From: Microaerobacter geothermalis
Lineage (GTDB): Bacteria; Bacillota; Bacilli; DSM-22679
Length of the DNA: 64,000 bases
Reading direction: 5' to 3'
Assembly (NCBI RefSeq): GCF_021608135.1
Contig: NZ_JAKIHL010000001.1
Span: 62,001 to 126,000, forward strand
Shown: in pieces, positions 51,425 through 60,455 of the stretch
Layout of the letters: each line of letters starts with the position of its first letter
Numbering within the stretch: position 1 is the first letter of the stretch
Translations under genes and position numbers: made by a program
The notes under the pieces: model-generated
Told to the model about the DNA's origin: nothing
Database searches by the model: none
Seen by the model: only the letters and a program-made list of their open reading frames with translations

Positions 51425-52054
51425 ATGAAAAAAGGATTTAAATTAGGTAGTAACAAATGGGTTATTGTACCAATGATATTTTTTCTGTCTTTCATGGCAC
51501 TCTCTTTCTCGGTTTGGGCGTTTGATGAAAGTGAAGACCGAAAGGAAAAACACGAATGGACTGAAGGGGATGAGCAATACGAAGAATATGGAGAAAAAGA
51601 TGAACATGAAGAAAATGATGATGAAAAGTATAGTGAGGGTGAAAGCAAGGACGACGGAGAAAATGAAAGCAAGTATACAAGTGAAAGAAGTCAATTTATT
51701 GAATCAGCAGTGATAAATCTTAGGTATGAAAATACCATATACCCCATGAAGGTGAAGGTCGTTGGTGGGCAGATCCTGGCACCTGCAAAGAAATTAGCAG
51801 AGATTGTAAATGCCCAGGTAAATTGGTTTGAGAAATATGAGATTATGGAGATTAATTTAGACAATCAACAATTAGTAGTAAGGGCAGATAGGGCGGTTGG
51901 TTATGTGAATCGGATCAAATACTACTTGCCTGAAAGGTCGCTTTTGTTTGAAGGGGATATTTACGTTCCCATTCTTTTTCTTACGAAGGGTATGCAAATG
52001 GAAGTAAAATGGGCTGACAATTATAAAATATTGGAGTTAAAGAAGGTGAAATAA
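51425..52054 (+). CDS. Secreted protein with acidic linker and copper-amine-oxidase-N-like domain
   Basis: A 209-residue protein from the ATG at 51425 (GGAAGGTGG upstream). A signal peptide or anchor (about 11-33, ending VWAF) is followed by a highly acidic Glu/Asp/Lys stretch (about 34-85) and a C-terminal domain resembling Cu_amine_oxidN1 (stalk) domains: VINLRYENTIYPMKVKVVGGQILAPAK..., VPILFLTKGM..., NYKILELKK. Such domains bind cell-wall or surface targets. It is the first gene of a cluster with an ApbE-type flavin transferase and a ferric-reductase-like membrane protein. The acidic stretch could bind cations. Confidence 0.65.
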   Translation: MKKGFKLGSNKWVIVPMIFFLSFMALSFSVWAFDESEDRKEKHEWTEGDEQYEEYGEKDEHEENDDEKYSEGESKDDGENESKYTSERSQFIESAVINLRYENTIYPMKVKVVGGQILAPAKKLAEIVNAQVNWFEKYEIMEINLDNQQLVVRADRAVGYVNRIKYYLPERSLLFEGDIYVPILFLTKGMQMEVKWADNYKILELKKVK

Positions 52055-52055
52055 T

Positions 52056-52355
52056 ATGAAACATTGGCTAAAATGGGTAGTCGGTTTAACGGGAATCGCC
52101 ATGTTTTTAGGATTTCTGGGATGGATGAAACAAGATCAAACGACTCCTGGTTCAGAACAATTAGTAAAGGTTCCAAAGGGAGAATGGAAACAGGATAGCA
52201 TCGATCCAACAATCTGGGAATGGCAAAGGACAAGGGAGTCGAAAGTTTTTAATCAAACCAGTGACAGAGGGGAGATTTTTGCTCAATGGGATTGGGAAGA
52301 ACCAACGGAGATAAAGGAAAAATACTCTAGAGTCACAAGAACTAGGGGTTCGTAA
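52056..52355 (+). CDS. Hypothetical membrane-anchored protein in redox cluster
   Basis: A 99-residue protein with one N-terminal helix (about 4-24) and a Trp/Glu-rich outer part (IWEWQRTRE; QWDWEEP). It begins one base after the stop of the acidic-protein gene and overlaps the start of apbE by one base, so it is in the same operon. No family is recognised, and I see no flavinylation motif (D-x-x-T/S-G-A-T/S), although the ApbE enzyme follows. It may be a partner of the membrane redox protein. Confidence 0.6.
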   Translation: MKHWLKWVVGLTGIAMFLGFLGWMKQDQTTPGSEQLVKVPKGEWKQDSIDPTIWEWQRTRESKVFNQTSDRGEIFAQWDWEEPTEIKEKYSRVTRTRGS

Positions 52356-53293
52356 TGAGGAAAATATGTTTTTTTGCCATGAACACTGAAGTGGAGCTTG
52401 TATTGGATACAGAAGAGGTTGAACTTTTCTCATTAGGAAGGGACTGGTTTCAATATGTAGAGCAAAAGTTGTCCCGATTCCTACCGGGAAGTGAGCTATC
52501 CTTTCTAAATCATTCCCCATCAAAACCTATGATTGTTTCAGAACTGTTTTATGAAGTAGCTGAAAAAGGAATATATTATTGGAAAAGGACCCATTCACTA
52601 TTTTGTCCATTTCTGGGGAAACATCTAGTGAATTTGGGGTACAACTGCAGTTTTGAACAGTTAAAGGAATACCCGTATCAAGAAGAAGTGAGAGTAAATA
52701 CCAATCCTTCGGTCTTGTCATCTTCTATTCCCATTACCCTTTATCCCGAGATGAAAGCATTGAAGTTATCCTCTTCCTACCAGTTGGATTTTGGCGGATT
52801 GGCCAAAGGATGGTCTTGTGAGAAACTTTCTGATATGTTAAAGCATACCTATCAGATTCCCTCTGGCTATATTAACGCAGGGGGAGATCTTCAGGTATGG
52901 GACAACCAGAGTAAAGATTGGCATATAGAAATAAAATCACCCTACTCTACCGAGGAAATCATTGCAGTCATTCAAATATCAAATGGAGGGGTTGCCACCT
53001 CCTCTTGTTTGCAAAGGCAGTGGATACATCAGGGAATGAAGGTTCATCATATTCTTGATCCAAGAACAGGAATGCCTGCAGATACGGATATAATCCAAGC
53101 TACTGTATATGCTTCTTCTGTAACAGAAGCAGAGGTTTGGGCAAAAATTTTTTGCATATTAGGTGAACAGGAAGGAACAAAGTATATAAAAGAAAGGGCA
53201 CCTTTCCTTGAATGGGTGTTGGTCAAAAAAGACGGAGAAATCATAACCAGTTCATTTGACACTCTTCATGGGAATGTTAAAAAGGTGGTATAA
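52355..53293 (+). CDS. apbE: FAD:protein FMN transferase (ApbE family)
   Basis: A 312-residue ApbE-type enzyme that joins FMN through a phosphoester bond to a threonine or serine of a redox protein. Motifs: FFAMNTEVEL at the start, LDFGGLAKGWSCEK near residue 145, GYINAGGDLQVW near 168, and HHILDPRTGMPAD near 230. It lacks a signal peptide or lipobox, so it may act inside the cell or be tethered otherwise. A target protein with the usual motif is not visible in the cluster. GGGG lies before the ATG in AACTAGGGGTTCGTA. Confidence 0.85.
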   Translation: MRKICFFAMNTEVELVLDTEEVELFSLGRDWFQYVEQKLSRFLPGSELSFLNHSPSKPMIVSELFYEVAEKGIYYWKRTHSLFCPFLGKHLVNLGYNCSFEQLKEYPYQEEVRVNTNPSVLSSSIPITLYPEMKALKLSSSYQLDFGGLAKGWSCEKLSDMLKHTYQIPSGYINAGGDLQVWDNQSKDWHIEIKSPYSTEEIIAVIQISNGGVATSSCLQRQWIHQGMKVHHILDPRTGMPADTDIIQATVYASSVTEAEVWAKIFCILGEQEGTKYIKERAPFLEWVLVKKDGEIITSSFDTLHGNVKKVV

Positions 53294-53294
53294 T

Positions 53295-53885
53295 ATGGGT
53301 ATCCTCTCAAATGTCAATATAGAGGAATGGTTTCCCATTTGGGAAACGTCCAGGGCAGCAGCGGTTACCTCTTACTTTCTTTTGTTTGTGTCTATTTCAA
53401 CAGGGCTTGTTTTATCCCTTAAGATACTAAATGGTAAACTGTATGTCATGTTTACCTTGATTCATCAATGGTCAGCCTGGTTCGGATTCCTTTTTGCCCT
53501 TTTTCACGGGATGGTACTCTATTTCGACTCATATTCCCCATTCACCTGGAGGGAGATCTTTATCCCTTTTTATAGAAAGCAGACTCTGTTATGGACTACA
53601 TTGGGAATTCTCTCTTTATATGGAATGGCTATATTATTGATTAGTTCCGACATTTTCAAGTATTTAGGGAAAAAGATATGGCGAATCATTCATATTTTCT
53701 CTTTTCCCACTTATCTATTTGCGTTGTTTCATAGTCTTTTCATTGGAACAGACGCAAGAACCTTCTTTTTTATCTTTTTTTATGGAGCTACGGGAGGTAT
53801 TGTACTTTTCCTGCTTACTCTTCGGTTTTTTACCATCTTTTATCAAAGAGGTGTAAATGATGCACATTCTGTTGGCAGAAGATGA
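53295..53885 (+). CDS. Ferric-reductase-like transmembrane protein
   Basis: A 196-residue membrane protein from the ATG at 53295 (AAAGGTGG). Five to six helices with histidines (HQWSAWFGFLFALFHGMVL near residue 58-76; IHIFSFPTYLFALFHSLFIG near 140-160) that can hold two b-type hemes, as in the ferric-reductase-like domain (PF01794) of MsrQ/YedZ. It likely carries electrons across the membrane toward a flavin or metal acceptor. The 3' end overlaps the response-regulator gene by 29 bases. Together with ApbE it suggests extracytoplasmic flavin-linked electron transfer. Confidence 0.75.
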   Translation: MGILSNVNIEEWFPIWETSRAAAVTSYFLLFVSISTGLVLSLKILNGKLYVMFTLIHQWSAWFGFLFALFHGMVLYFDSYSPFTWREIFIPFYRKQTLLWTTLGILSLYGMAILLISSDIFKYLGKKIWRIIHIFSFPTYLFALFHSLFIGTDARTFFFIFFYGATGGIVLFLLTLRFFTIFYQRGVNDAHSVGRR

Positions 53886-54531
53886 TGAGCAGCTAAGCAA
53901 ACTCATTATTCATAAATTGCAAAAGAATATGAATACCGTAGACTATGCTCCTGATGGAGAAACAGCCTTGGGGTATGCTCTGATGGGAGGATATGACCTG
54001 ATTATTTTAGACTGGATGATGCCGGGTTTAAGCGGGGTGCAAGTGTGTCAGCAAATCAGAGAACAAAAAGATCAAACTCCAATTCTTATCCTTACTGCAA
54101 AAGATGAATTAGATGATAAGATCAGGGGATTTGATTCCGGAGCAGATGATTATTTAGTTAAACCCTTCGAATTTGAGGAACTAGTAGCCAGAATTAGAGC
54201 TTTGGGAAAAAGGAAACCTCTACCATTAAAAGAAGAGGTATTATCGGCAGACAATCTTTATTTAGATACAAAAACACACAAAGTAACACGGGACGGTACA
54301 GAAATCATTTTGACTCAAAGAGAATACCAGTTATTATCCCTTTTAATGATGAACAAGGGACAGGTTTTAACCCGTGAAGTTATCCTTGACCGGATTTGGG
54401 GATATGATGCAGAAGTCACTCGAAATACAGTAGATGCTTATATACGTCTGTTAAGGAAAAAGGTGGATAAAGGGTATTCCAAAAAACTAATTAAAAGCAT
54501 ACGTGGTTTTGGATATACCATTCAAAAGTAG
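53857..54531 (+). CDS. OmpR-family response regulator
   Basis: A 224-residue regulator with receiver domain (phospho-acceptor Asp in LIILDWMMPGLSG near residue 52, LTAKDE, LVKPFEFEE) and a winged-helix output (TQREYQLLSLLMMNKGQVLTREVI; RNTVDAYIRLLRKKV; RGFGYTI). GAGGTGTAA lies before the ATG. The start overlaps the ferric-reductase-like gene, so the regulator is in the redox operon and probably controls it. Confidence 0.92.
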   Translation: MMHILLAEDDEQLSKLIIHKLQKNMNTVDYAPDGETALGYALMGGYDLIILDWMMPGLSGVQVCQQIREQKDQTPILILTAKDELDDKIRGFDSGADDYLVKPFEFEELVARIRALGKRKPLPLKEEVLSADNLYLDTKTHKVTRDGTEIILTQREYQLLSLLMMNKGQVLTREVILDRIWGYDAEVTRNTVDAYIRLLRKKVDKGYSKKLIKSIRGFGYTIQK

Positions 54532-54550
54532 GGCGAATGGGGTGAAAAGA

Positions 54551-55849
54551 ATGTTTAAAAAAATAAAACATAGATTAACATGGTGGTACAGTGGGGTGAT
54601 GATGGTCGTCCTACTTTTTTTTCTGTTCATGATTTACTTTTCCTTTGTTGAAATCTTGTATTATGAAGAAAAACAGGAGCTGTTGGCATACGGTCTCAAG
54701 GAAAAAAATAATTCTTCTCGTCAGCTGCTTGAATGGACTCCCGGTAAACCGCTTGATATACGGAGGGAACCTGGCTCTAATGGATTTTATTATGTTTTCA
54801 ACAATAATGGAGCATTGGTTTATGGTGTAGAGGGGAATCCTGAACTAAGGAAAAGTATATTATCAGAAATAGAGAGAAAAAAACCAAAGGAAAATCAATT
54901 ATTCCTTTTTACAATGAAGAATGGAAGAACATTGGCAATTGTGGGCCAAGAGATCATTGTAGAGGGCAAGCAATTGGGACTTTTTTTTGTCGGACAGGAT
55001 GTAACAGGTATTCAGCACGTCTTTAAAAACTTTCTCTATGTGATGGCTGGGATCGCGTTTTTATTTGTCATCATTGCAGCCGTGTCTGGATATTTTATGG
55101 CGGGAAAAGCGATAGTGCCGATTATCCAATCCATGGAACGGCAAAAAAAGTTTACCGCAGATGCTTCCCATGAACTTCGTACTCCTTTAGGAATACTCCT
55201 TTCTTCAACAGAAATTTTGGAAGAGGAGGAAAAAGAAAAAATGTCTCTATTTGGACAACAATTATTGGATGATATGAAACAGGAAATCAAGCGTATGTCA
55301 GGACTTGTTTCAGATCTATTGATGATAGCTAGGGCAGATTCAAACCAATTACAAATGGATAAAAAATGGATTGGAGTAAACGAACTTGTCTCTTCAATAG
55401 TAAGAAATATTGGATATCTGGCAATGAAAAAGAAAATAACTTTAATATTTGAGCAGCGATACCAAGGAGTTATCTATGTAGATAAGGAGAAAATTCAACA
55501 AGTATTATACATTTTATTACATAATGCTTTAAATTACACACCCCAAGGTGGATGCGTTGAGTTTGTCGTAGAAAAAAATAAAGAAACAGGGTCTGCAAAT
55601 TATATCCAATTCATCGTTAAAGATGATGGAGTAGGGATTCCTAAAGAGGAATTATCTCATATCTTTCAGCGTTTCTATCGTGTGGAACAATCTCGTACGA
55701 AAAAATCAGGAGGCACTGGTTTAGGATTATCTATTGCTCATTCTATCATCCAGGCCCATGGTGGGGAAATAACTGTAGAAAGTACAATTGGTAAAGGAAG
55801 TACTTTTACTATCATATTGCCAACCAGCAATCATACTATTGACGTATAA
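54551..55849 (+). CDS. Sensor histidine kinase of the redox cluster
   Basis: A 432-residue kinase from the ATG at 54551 (GGGGTGAAAAG). Two helices (about 14-38 and 150-175) bracket a small extracellular domain; there is no clear HAMP domain. HisKA has the phospho-histidine in DASHELRTPLG near residue 210; the ATPase domain has LLHNALNYT, DDGVGIP and SGGTGLGLSIAHSI. It pairs with the OmpR-type regulator. The operon context suggests sensing of a metal or electron acceptor at the cell surface (inference). Confidence 0.92.
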   Translation: MFKKIKHRLTWWYSGVMMVVLLFFLFMIYFSFVEILYYEEKQELLAYGLKEKNNSSRQLLEWTPGKPLDIRREPGSNGFYYVFNNNGALVYGVEGNPELRKSILSEIERKKPKENQLFLFTMKNGRTLAIVGQEIIVEGKQLGLFFVGQDVTGIQHVFKNFLYVMAGIAFLFVIIAAVSGYFMAGKAIVPIIQSMERQKKFTADASHELRTPLGILLSSTEILEEEEKEKMSLFGQQLLDDMKQEIKRMSGLVSDLLMIARADSNQLQMDKKWIGVNELVSSIVRNIGYLAMKKKITLIFEQRYQGVIYVDKEKIQQVLYILLHNALNYTPQGGCVEFVVEKNKETGSANYIQFIVKDDGVGIPKEELSHIFQRFYRVEQSRTKKSGGTGLGLSIAHSIIQAHGGEITVESTIGKGSTFTIILPTSNHTIDV

Positions 55850-55935
55850 GTGAATCATGTTAACCTGATAATATCTTACTAAACGATAGATGTGAATTTT
55901 TTAATTCCGTCAATACAGTGAAAGGAGAGAAATCA

Positions 55936-57681
55936 GTGAATATTGTGTTAGCGACACTGAATGCCAAATATATTCATACCTCGCTGGCACTCAGATATTT
56001 GAAAGCCTATGCGGAGAAGGATTTTCCCCAGATTGCCATTAAAGAATTTACCATAAATGATGTGGCACTAAATATCGTGAGTGAAATTTATCAATTGCAT
56101 CCGGATGTGGTGGCCTTCTCCTGCTATATATGGAACATTGAAGAAACCATTCCAGTGATAAAAATGCTAAAACAGGTGAAGCCAGATGTGAAAATCATCA
56201 TTGGAGGACCTGAGGTTTCCTATGACATAGATGAATGGCTCCAGAGGCTACCTGGGGTAGACTTCATTGTATATGGGGAAGGAGAGGAAACCTTCCACCA
56301 TTTGCTTACAGAAATAGCCGCTGACCAGAAGTATCACATGGTTTTTGGCATCGGGTATCTAAAGGACGGGCAGCCTGTGATTACCCCTCCTAGGCCGAAG
56401 GTGAATTTGACAGAGATTCCATCTCCGTATCGAGATTTGGAGGACTTAAAGGGACTAAAAAATCGGATCGTTTATTATGAATGCAGTAGAGGGTGTCCCT
56501 TTACCTGCTCTTATTGCCTTTCTTCTATTGAGTTCGGGGTTCGTTATTTTCCGATGGAACGGGTCAAGGAAGACTTGCTTCGACTGATAAAGGCGGGAAT
56601 CAAAACAATAAAATTTGTTGATCGGACCTTTAATATTAACCGTTCCTATGCCATGGAGGTTTTTCAATTTCTGATCGACAATCATCGGGATACCATCTTC
56701 CAATTCGAGATTACCGCTGATATTATGCGGCCGGAAGTCCTTGATTACTTAACGGAACACGCTCCGCCCTGCATCTTTCGCTTTGAAATTGGAGTTCAGT
56801 CCACCAATGATGAGACCAATGCCATAGTCAAACGCAGACAAAACTTTCAAAAGCTGACAAGAACGGTAGTTAAAATCAAAGAGAGTGGAAAAATTGATCA
56901 GCATTTGGATTTGATTGCCGGTCTTCCAGGGGAGGATTATCAATCATTCCGGAAAACCTTTAATGATGTGTTTGCATTAAAGCCAGAAGAACTGCAGTTG
57001 GGATTCTTAAAAATGCTGCGAGGAACAGAAGTGAGAAAAAATGCAGATCAATACGGATATGTCTATATGGAACATGCTCCCTACGAAATTCTCTACAATG
57101 ATGTTCTTTCCTTTGACGATGTGATCCGAATCAAGAGAGTAGAAGATGTGTTGGAAAAATATTGGAATGCCCATCGCATGGACACGACCGTTCAGTATCT
57201 GATCGCCGAGAATTTTGATTCCCCCTTTGATTTTTTTCAGGAATTTGGGGATTACTGGGAATCAAAGGGATGGAGAAGAATTGGTCACCAGCTAGAGGAT
57301 TTATTTGTTCGCCTTTTACAATTCTTAAAGGATAGGAATATTAGAAATATGGATGTGGCCGTTGGACTGATGAAATTTGATTATTTGAGAGGACATAAGT
57401 ACAAACCGAGGAAAACCTGGTGGGAGTTTTCGCTGGATAAACAGGAATTTGCTTCAATCATGAAAAAAATATTAGAGCAACCTGCTCGAATGGGGGACAA
57501 GTTTCATGGGAAAGGATGGACTGAAAGGGAGCTCCACAAACACGGAATGATCGAGATTCTTCCCTTTAACTTAAAGGAGTATCTTGAAACCGGGACAATT
57601 AAGAAACAGAAAAGCCTGCTTCTTGTTACCTACGACCCCCATGAAAAAGGCGGAACAGAAGTCTTTTCCCGTTTATTTTAA
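55936..57681 (+). CDS. B12-binding radical SAM protein (DUF4080)
   Basis: A 581-residue protein from the GTG at 55936 (GAAAGGAGAG). N-terminal cobalamin-binding Rossmann domain (VLATLNAKYIHTSLALRYL; VVAFSCYIWNIEETI; IIIGGPEVSYD) then a radical SAM domain with CSRGCPFTCSYC (the CxxxCxxC core at about residues 185-196) and FIDRTFN-like KFVDRTFNINR, and a C-terminal DUF4080 domain. Members of this class perform methylations or other radical reactions; this subgroup has no known substrate. Monocistronic. Confidence 0.88.
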   Translation: MNIVLATLNAKYIHTSLALRYLKAYAEKDFPQIAIKEFTINDVALNIVSEIYQLHPDVVAFSCYIWNIEETIPVIKMLKQVKPDVKIIIGGPEVSYDIDEWLQRLPGVDFIVYGEGEETFHHLLTEIAADQKYHMVFGIGYLKDGQPVITPPRPKVNLTEIPSPYRDLEDLKGLKNRIVYYECSRGCPFTCSYCLSSIEFGVRYFPMERVKEDLLRLIKAGIKTIKFVDRTFNINRSYAMEVFQFLIDNHRDTIFQFEITADIMRPEVLDYLTEHAPPCIFRFEIGVQSTNDETNAIVKRRQNFQKLTRTVVKIKESGKIDQHLDLIAGLPGEDYQSFRKTFNDVFALKPEELQLGFLKMLRGTEVRKNADQYGYVYMEHAPYEILYNDVLSFDDVIRIKRVEDVLEKYWNAHRMDTTVQYLIAENFDSPFDFFQEFGDYWESKGWRRIGHQLEDLFVRLLQFLKDRNIRNMDVAVGLMKFDYLRGHKYKPRKTWWEFSLDKQEFASIMKKILEQPARMGDKFHGKGWTERELHKHGMIEILPFNLKEYLETGTIKKQKSLLLVTYDPHEKGGTEVFSRLF

Positions 57682-57804
57682 TTGCACATTAAATGGGCAG
57701 AAAATGATTACTATTCGGATGGGGTTTGTTACAATATAAAGAAATGGCAGAAACATGATTTGATGAATAATAATTTTAGACTTAATGAAATCGAGGTGTG
57801 AAAA

Positions 57805-58146
57805 ATGGAGGATCAAAAGGTATATATCGATATAGAAGCAAGGGATTTCAGCAAACAATATCCTAAAGGTCATCATTACCGAATCCTTGATGTTCGCAGG
57901 GATGAGGAAGTGGAACAAGGGATGATTCCTGATGCCGTTCACATTCCTCTGGATGAACTGGAACAAAGGGCGGGGGAGCTAAACCCCGATGAAGATATCT
58001 TGATCGTTTGCCGAAGTGGAAGAAGAAGCGTGTTTGCTGCTTATCTTTTAAATGAATTGGGGTTTGCCAAGCTGTATAATTTGAAGGGTGGTATGCTGGA
58101 ATGGGAAGGCGAAACCGTGGAAAAGGGGAAAAGGGTTCATGAATAA
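57805..58146 (+). CDS. Rhodanese-like sulfurtransferase
   Basis: A 113-residue single-domain rhodanese. Active-site cysteine C69 in the loop CRSGRRS (usually CRxGxR), and LDVRRDEEVEQGMIPDAVHIPL is the CDC25-like front. It passes sulfane sulfur to an acceptor. The stop lies inside the first codons of cysK, an 8-base overlap, which ties it to cysteine synthesis. GAGGTG lies before the ATG. Sulfur from thiosulfate or tetrathionate reduction could be a source (inference). Confidence 0.9.
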   Translation: MEDQKVYIDIEARDFSKQYPKGHHYRILDVRRDEEVEQGMIPDAVHIPLDELEQRAGELNPDEDILIVCRSGRRSVFAAYLLNELGFAKLYNLKGGMLEWEGETVEKGKRVHE

Positions 58147-59059
58147 TGTTTTCAATCATATCATGGAAACCATTGGCAGAACGCCGCTGGTCAAATTAAA
58201 CAGAATCGTTGGGCCCCATGATGCAGAGGTATTTGTGAAGCTAGAAAAGTTTAACCCTGGAGGAAGTGTCAAGGATAGAACCGCTTCCAATATGATTGCC
58301 GAGGCGGAAAAGGCAGGCCTGTTGAAGCCGGGAGCAACCATTATCGAACCGACCAGCGGCAATACTGGAATTGGTTTGGCTCTGGTAGCAGCGGCGAAAG
58401 GATACCGAGCGATACTGACGATGCCGGATACCATGAGTGAAGAAAGGATCAATATTTTGAAAGCATATGGGGCTGAGGTAGTATTGACTCCGGGAAATGA
58501 GAGAATGCCAGGAGCCATCCGCAAAGCACAGGAACTTTTAAAAGAAATTCCAAACAGCTTTATGCCCATGCAATTTGAAAACTGGGCCAACCCGGCCATT
58601 CATCGGAAAACAACTGGACCAGAAATCATTGCCCAGATGGGAGATCAATTGGATGCCTTTGTAGCAACGGCAGGAACTGGCGGGACCATCACCGGGGCAG
58701 GTGAGGTGCTGAGAAAAAAATACCCCAATCTTCATATCGCTGTGGTGGAACCCAAGAATTCTCCCGTATTGGCCGGAGGACAGCCGGGACCCCACAAAAT
58801 ACCGGGAACCAGCCCTGGATTTATACCGCCTATATTAAATCAGGAAATCTATGATGAAATCATTCATGTGACCGATGAGGAAACGGCAGAAGTAACCAAA
58901 AAGTTGGCCAGATTAGAGGGGATATTGGTTGGGCCTTCATCAGGGGCCTCTGTATTTGCTGCTTTAAAGGTGGCCAAAAGGCTTGGTCAAGGAAAACGGG
59001 TAGTCTGCATGGCTCCAGATACCGGTGAAAGATATTTAACGACGGATGTGTTTAGTTAA
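58139..59059 (+). CDS. cysK: Cysteine synthase
   Basis: A 306-residue O-acetylserine sulfhydrylase. PLP lysine K45 in NPGGSVKDRTA, TSGNTGIGLALVA for the phosphate loop, ATAGTGGTITG, and VGPSSGASVFAAL. It makes cysteine from O-acetylserine and sulfide. The ATG at 58139 (GGGGAAAAGGG upstream) overlaps the rhodanese gene. The sequence shares its layout with MccA at the left edge of the window, but this one keeps the CysK-type ends. Confidence 0.92.
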   Translation: MNNVFNHIMETIGRTPLVKLNRIVGPHDAEVFVKLEKFNPGGSVKDRTASNMIAEAEKAGLLKPGATIIEPTSGNTGIGLALVAAAKGYRAILTMPDTMSEERINILKAYGAEVVLTPGNERMPGAIRKAQELLKEIPNSFMPMQFENWANPAIHRKTTGPEIIAQMGDQLDAFVATAGTGGTITGAGEVLRKKYPNLHIAVVEPKNSPVLAGGQPGPHKIPGTSPGFIPPILNQEIYDEIIHVTDEETAEVTKKLARLEGILVGPSSGASVFAALKVAKRLGQGKRVVCMAPDTGERYLTTDVFS

Positions 59060-59087
59060 ACGGATGAATTCATTTAATATTGATTAT

Positions 59088-59135
59088 GACCCTGTCGGAG
59101 TTTTACATGAGCATTTTGGCAGGGTGTTTCGTTTT
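59088..59135 (+). terminator. Terminator of cysK
   Basis: A stem ACCCTGTC/GGCAGGGT with a wide loop, followed by GTTTCGTTTTTC. Confidence 0.6.
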
Positions 59136-59209
59136 TCGAAATTTTATGTATGAAATCCATGCATAGGTTGGTATAATATACCTGTATTTTGATAATAGGA
59201 GGGTAACCG

Positions 59210-60295
59210 ATGGAATTGGATCGCACATTACAAATGTTTAAAGAGTTAACGGAAGCTCCCGGTGCTCCTGGATTTGAGGGGCCTGCCAGAGATGTGATGA
59301 GAAAATACATAGAACCCTATGCTGATTCAGTAACAACCGATAACTTGGGAAGTCTCATTGCGATGAAAAAGGGAGCTTCAGAACAGCCGAAGATTATGGT
59401 AGCCGGACACTTGGATGAAGTAGCCTTTATGGTCACGATGATTACCGATAAAGGCTTCCTACGTTTTCAGGCATTGGGGGGTTGGTGGGAGCAGGTGATG
59501 CTGGCTCAGAGAGTCACCATTCATACCCGAAAGGGAGTGATTGAAGGGGTGATTGGATCCGTTCCACCACATGTTTTGCCACCGGAAGCAAAAAAGAAGC
59601 CGGTGGAGAAAAAAGATATGTTTATTGATATCGGGGCAACCAGCAAAGAGGAAGCGGAGAAGATGGGTGTTCGCCCCGGAGATCCCATTATCCCTGTATG
59701 TCCATTTACGGTGATGAAAAATCCTAAAATGTTAATGGCCAAAGCCTGGGATAACCGGATTGGCTGTGCCATTGCCATTGAAGTACTCCGACGTCTATCT
59801 GAGGAAAGCCATCCCAATACCGTTTATGGAGTCGGAACCGTCCAGGAAGAAGTGGGATTACGGGGTGCTTTAACCTCGGTAAATACGGTTGAACCCGATA
59901 TTGCCTTTGCCGTCGATGTGGGAATTGCTGGCGACACACCAGGAATGCCATCGGAGTATGCTCAATCCAAAATGGGTGAGGGTCCGCAAATTCTCATATA
60001 TGATGCCACCATGGTGCCCCATCGTGGTCTGCGGGATCTGGTGATTGAAACGGCCGAGGAGCACAAGATTCCGTATCAGTACGATGCTATGGCAGGTGGA
60101 GGAACCGATGCCGGTCGTATGCATCTCCATGGAAAAGGGGTTCCGTCCATGGTAATTAGCGTTGCGACCCGTTACATCCACAGCCATGCTTCCATCCTTC
60201 ATCGGGATGATTTTGATCATGCGGTGAAATTGATGGTGGAAGTGATTAAGAAGCTGGATGCCGCCAAAGTGGCTGAACTAAAGGAGCATCGGTAA
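59210..60295 (+). CDS. M42-family metallo-aminopeptidase
   Basis: A 361-residue M42 peptidase (YsdC/glutamyl aminopeptidase type). Metal-site motifs: [11 protein letters not shown] near residue 65, AWDNRIGC near 180, [11 protein letters not shown] near 212 (catalytic Glu pair), [10 protein letters not shown] near 235 and [10 protein letters not shown] near 325. They form large tetrahedral complexes and trim peptides. GGAGGG precedes the ATG. Monocistronic. Confidence 0.92.
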   Translation: MELDRTLQMFKELTEAPGAPGFEGPARDVMRKYIEPYADSVTTDNLGSLIAMKKGASEQPKIMVAGHLDEVAFMVTMITDKGFLRFQALGGWWEQVMLAQRVTIHTRKGVIEGVIGSVPPHVLPPEAKKKPVEKKDMFIDIGATSKEEAEKMGVRPGDPIIPVCPFTVMKNPKMLMAKAWDNRIGCAIAIEVLRRLSEESHPNTVYGVGTVQEEVGLRGALTSVNTVEPDIAFAVDVGIAGDTPGMPSEYAQSKMGEGPQILIYDATMVPHRGLRDLVIETAEEHKIPYQYDAMAGGGTDAGRMHLHGKGVPSMVISVATRYIHSHASILHRDDFDHAVKLMVEVIKKLDAAKVAELKEHR

Positions 60296-60383
60296 GATAG
60301 AGGAAATTTACTTCAGATTGGAGTTTGAAGGTGGTTTACTCCAATTAAGAAGTGATAGTCGTCCAAAATATGATTTGTAGTAA

Positions 60384-60414
60384 AAAGGGATGCCATAAGC
60401 GCATCCCTTTTGTC
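60384..60414. terminator. Bidirectional terminator after the M42 gene
   Basis: A stem AAAGGGATGC/GCATCCCTTT with a CATAAGC loop; T-rich on both outward sides when read on each strand. Confidence 0.8.
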
Positions 60415-60455
60415 GATTATCATTTATCCATTGTAGAGTTTTGATTATTATTAGG

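Noticed and set aside
51421-51694. Minus-strand Ser/Phe-rich ORFs opposite the acidic linker
   Set aside because: They are antisense reflections of the GAA/GAT-rich acidic repeat and have no start signals.
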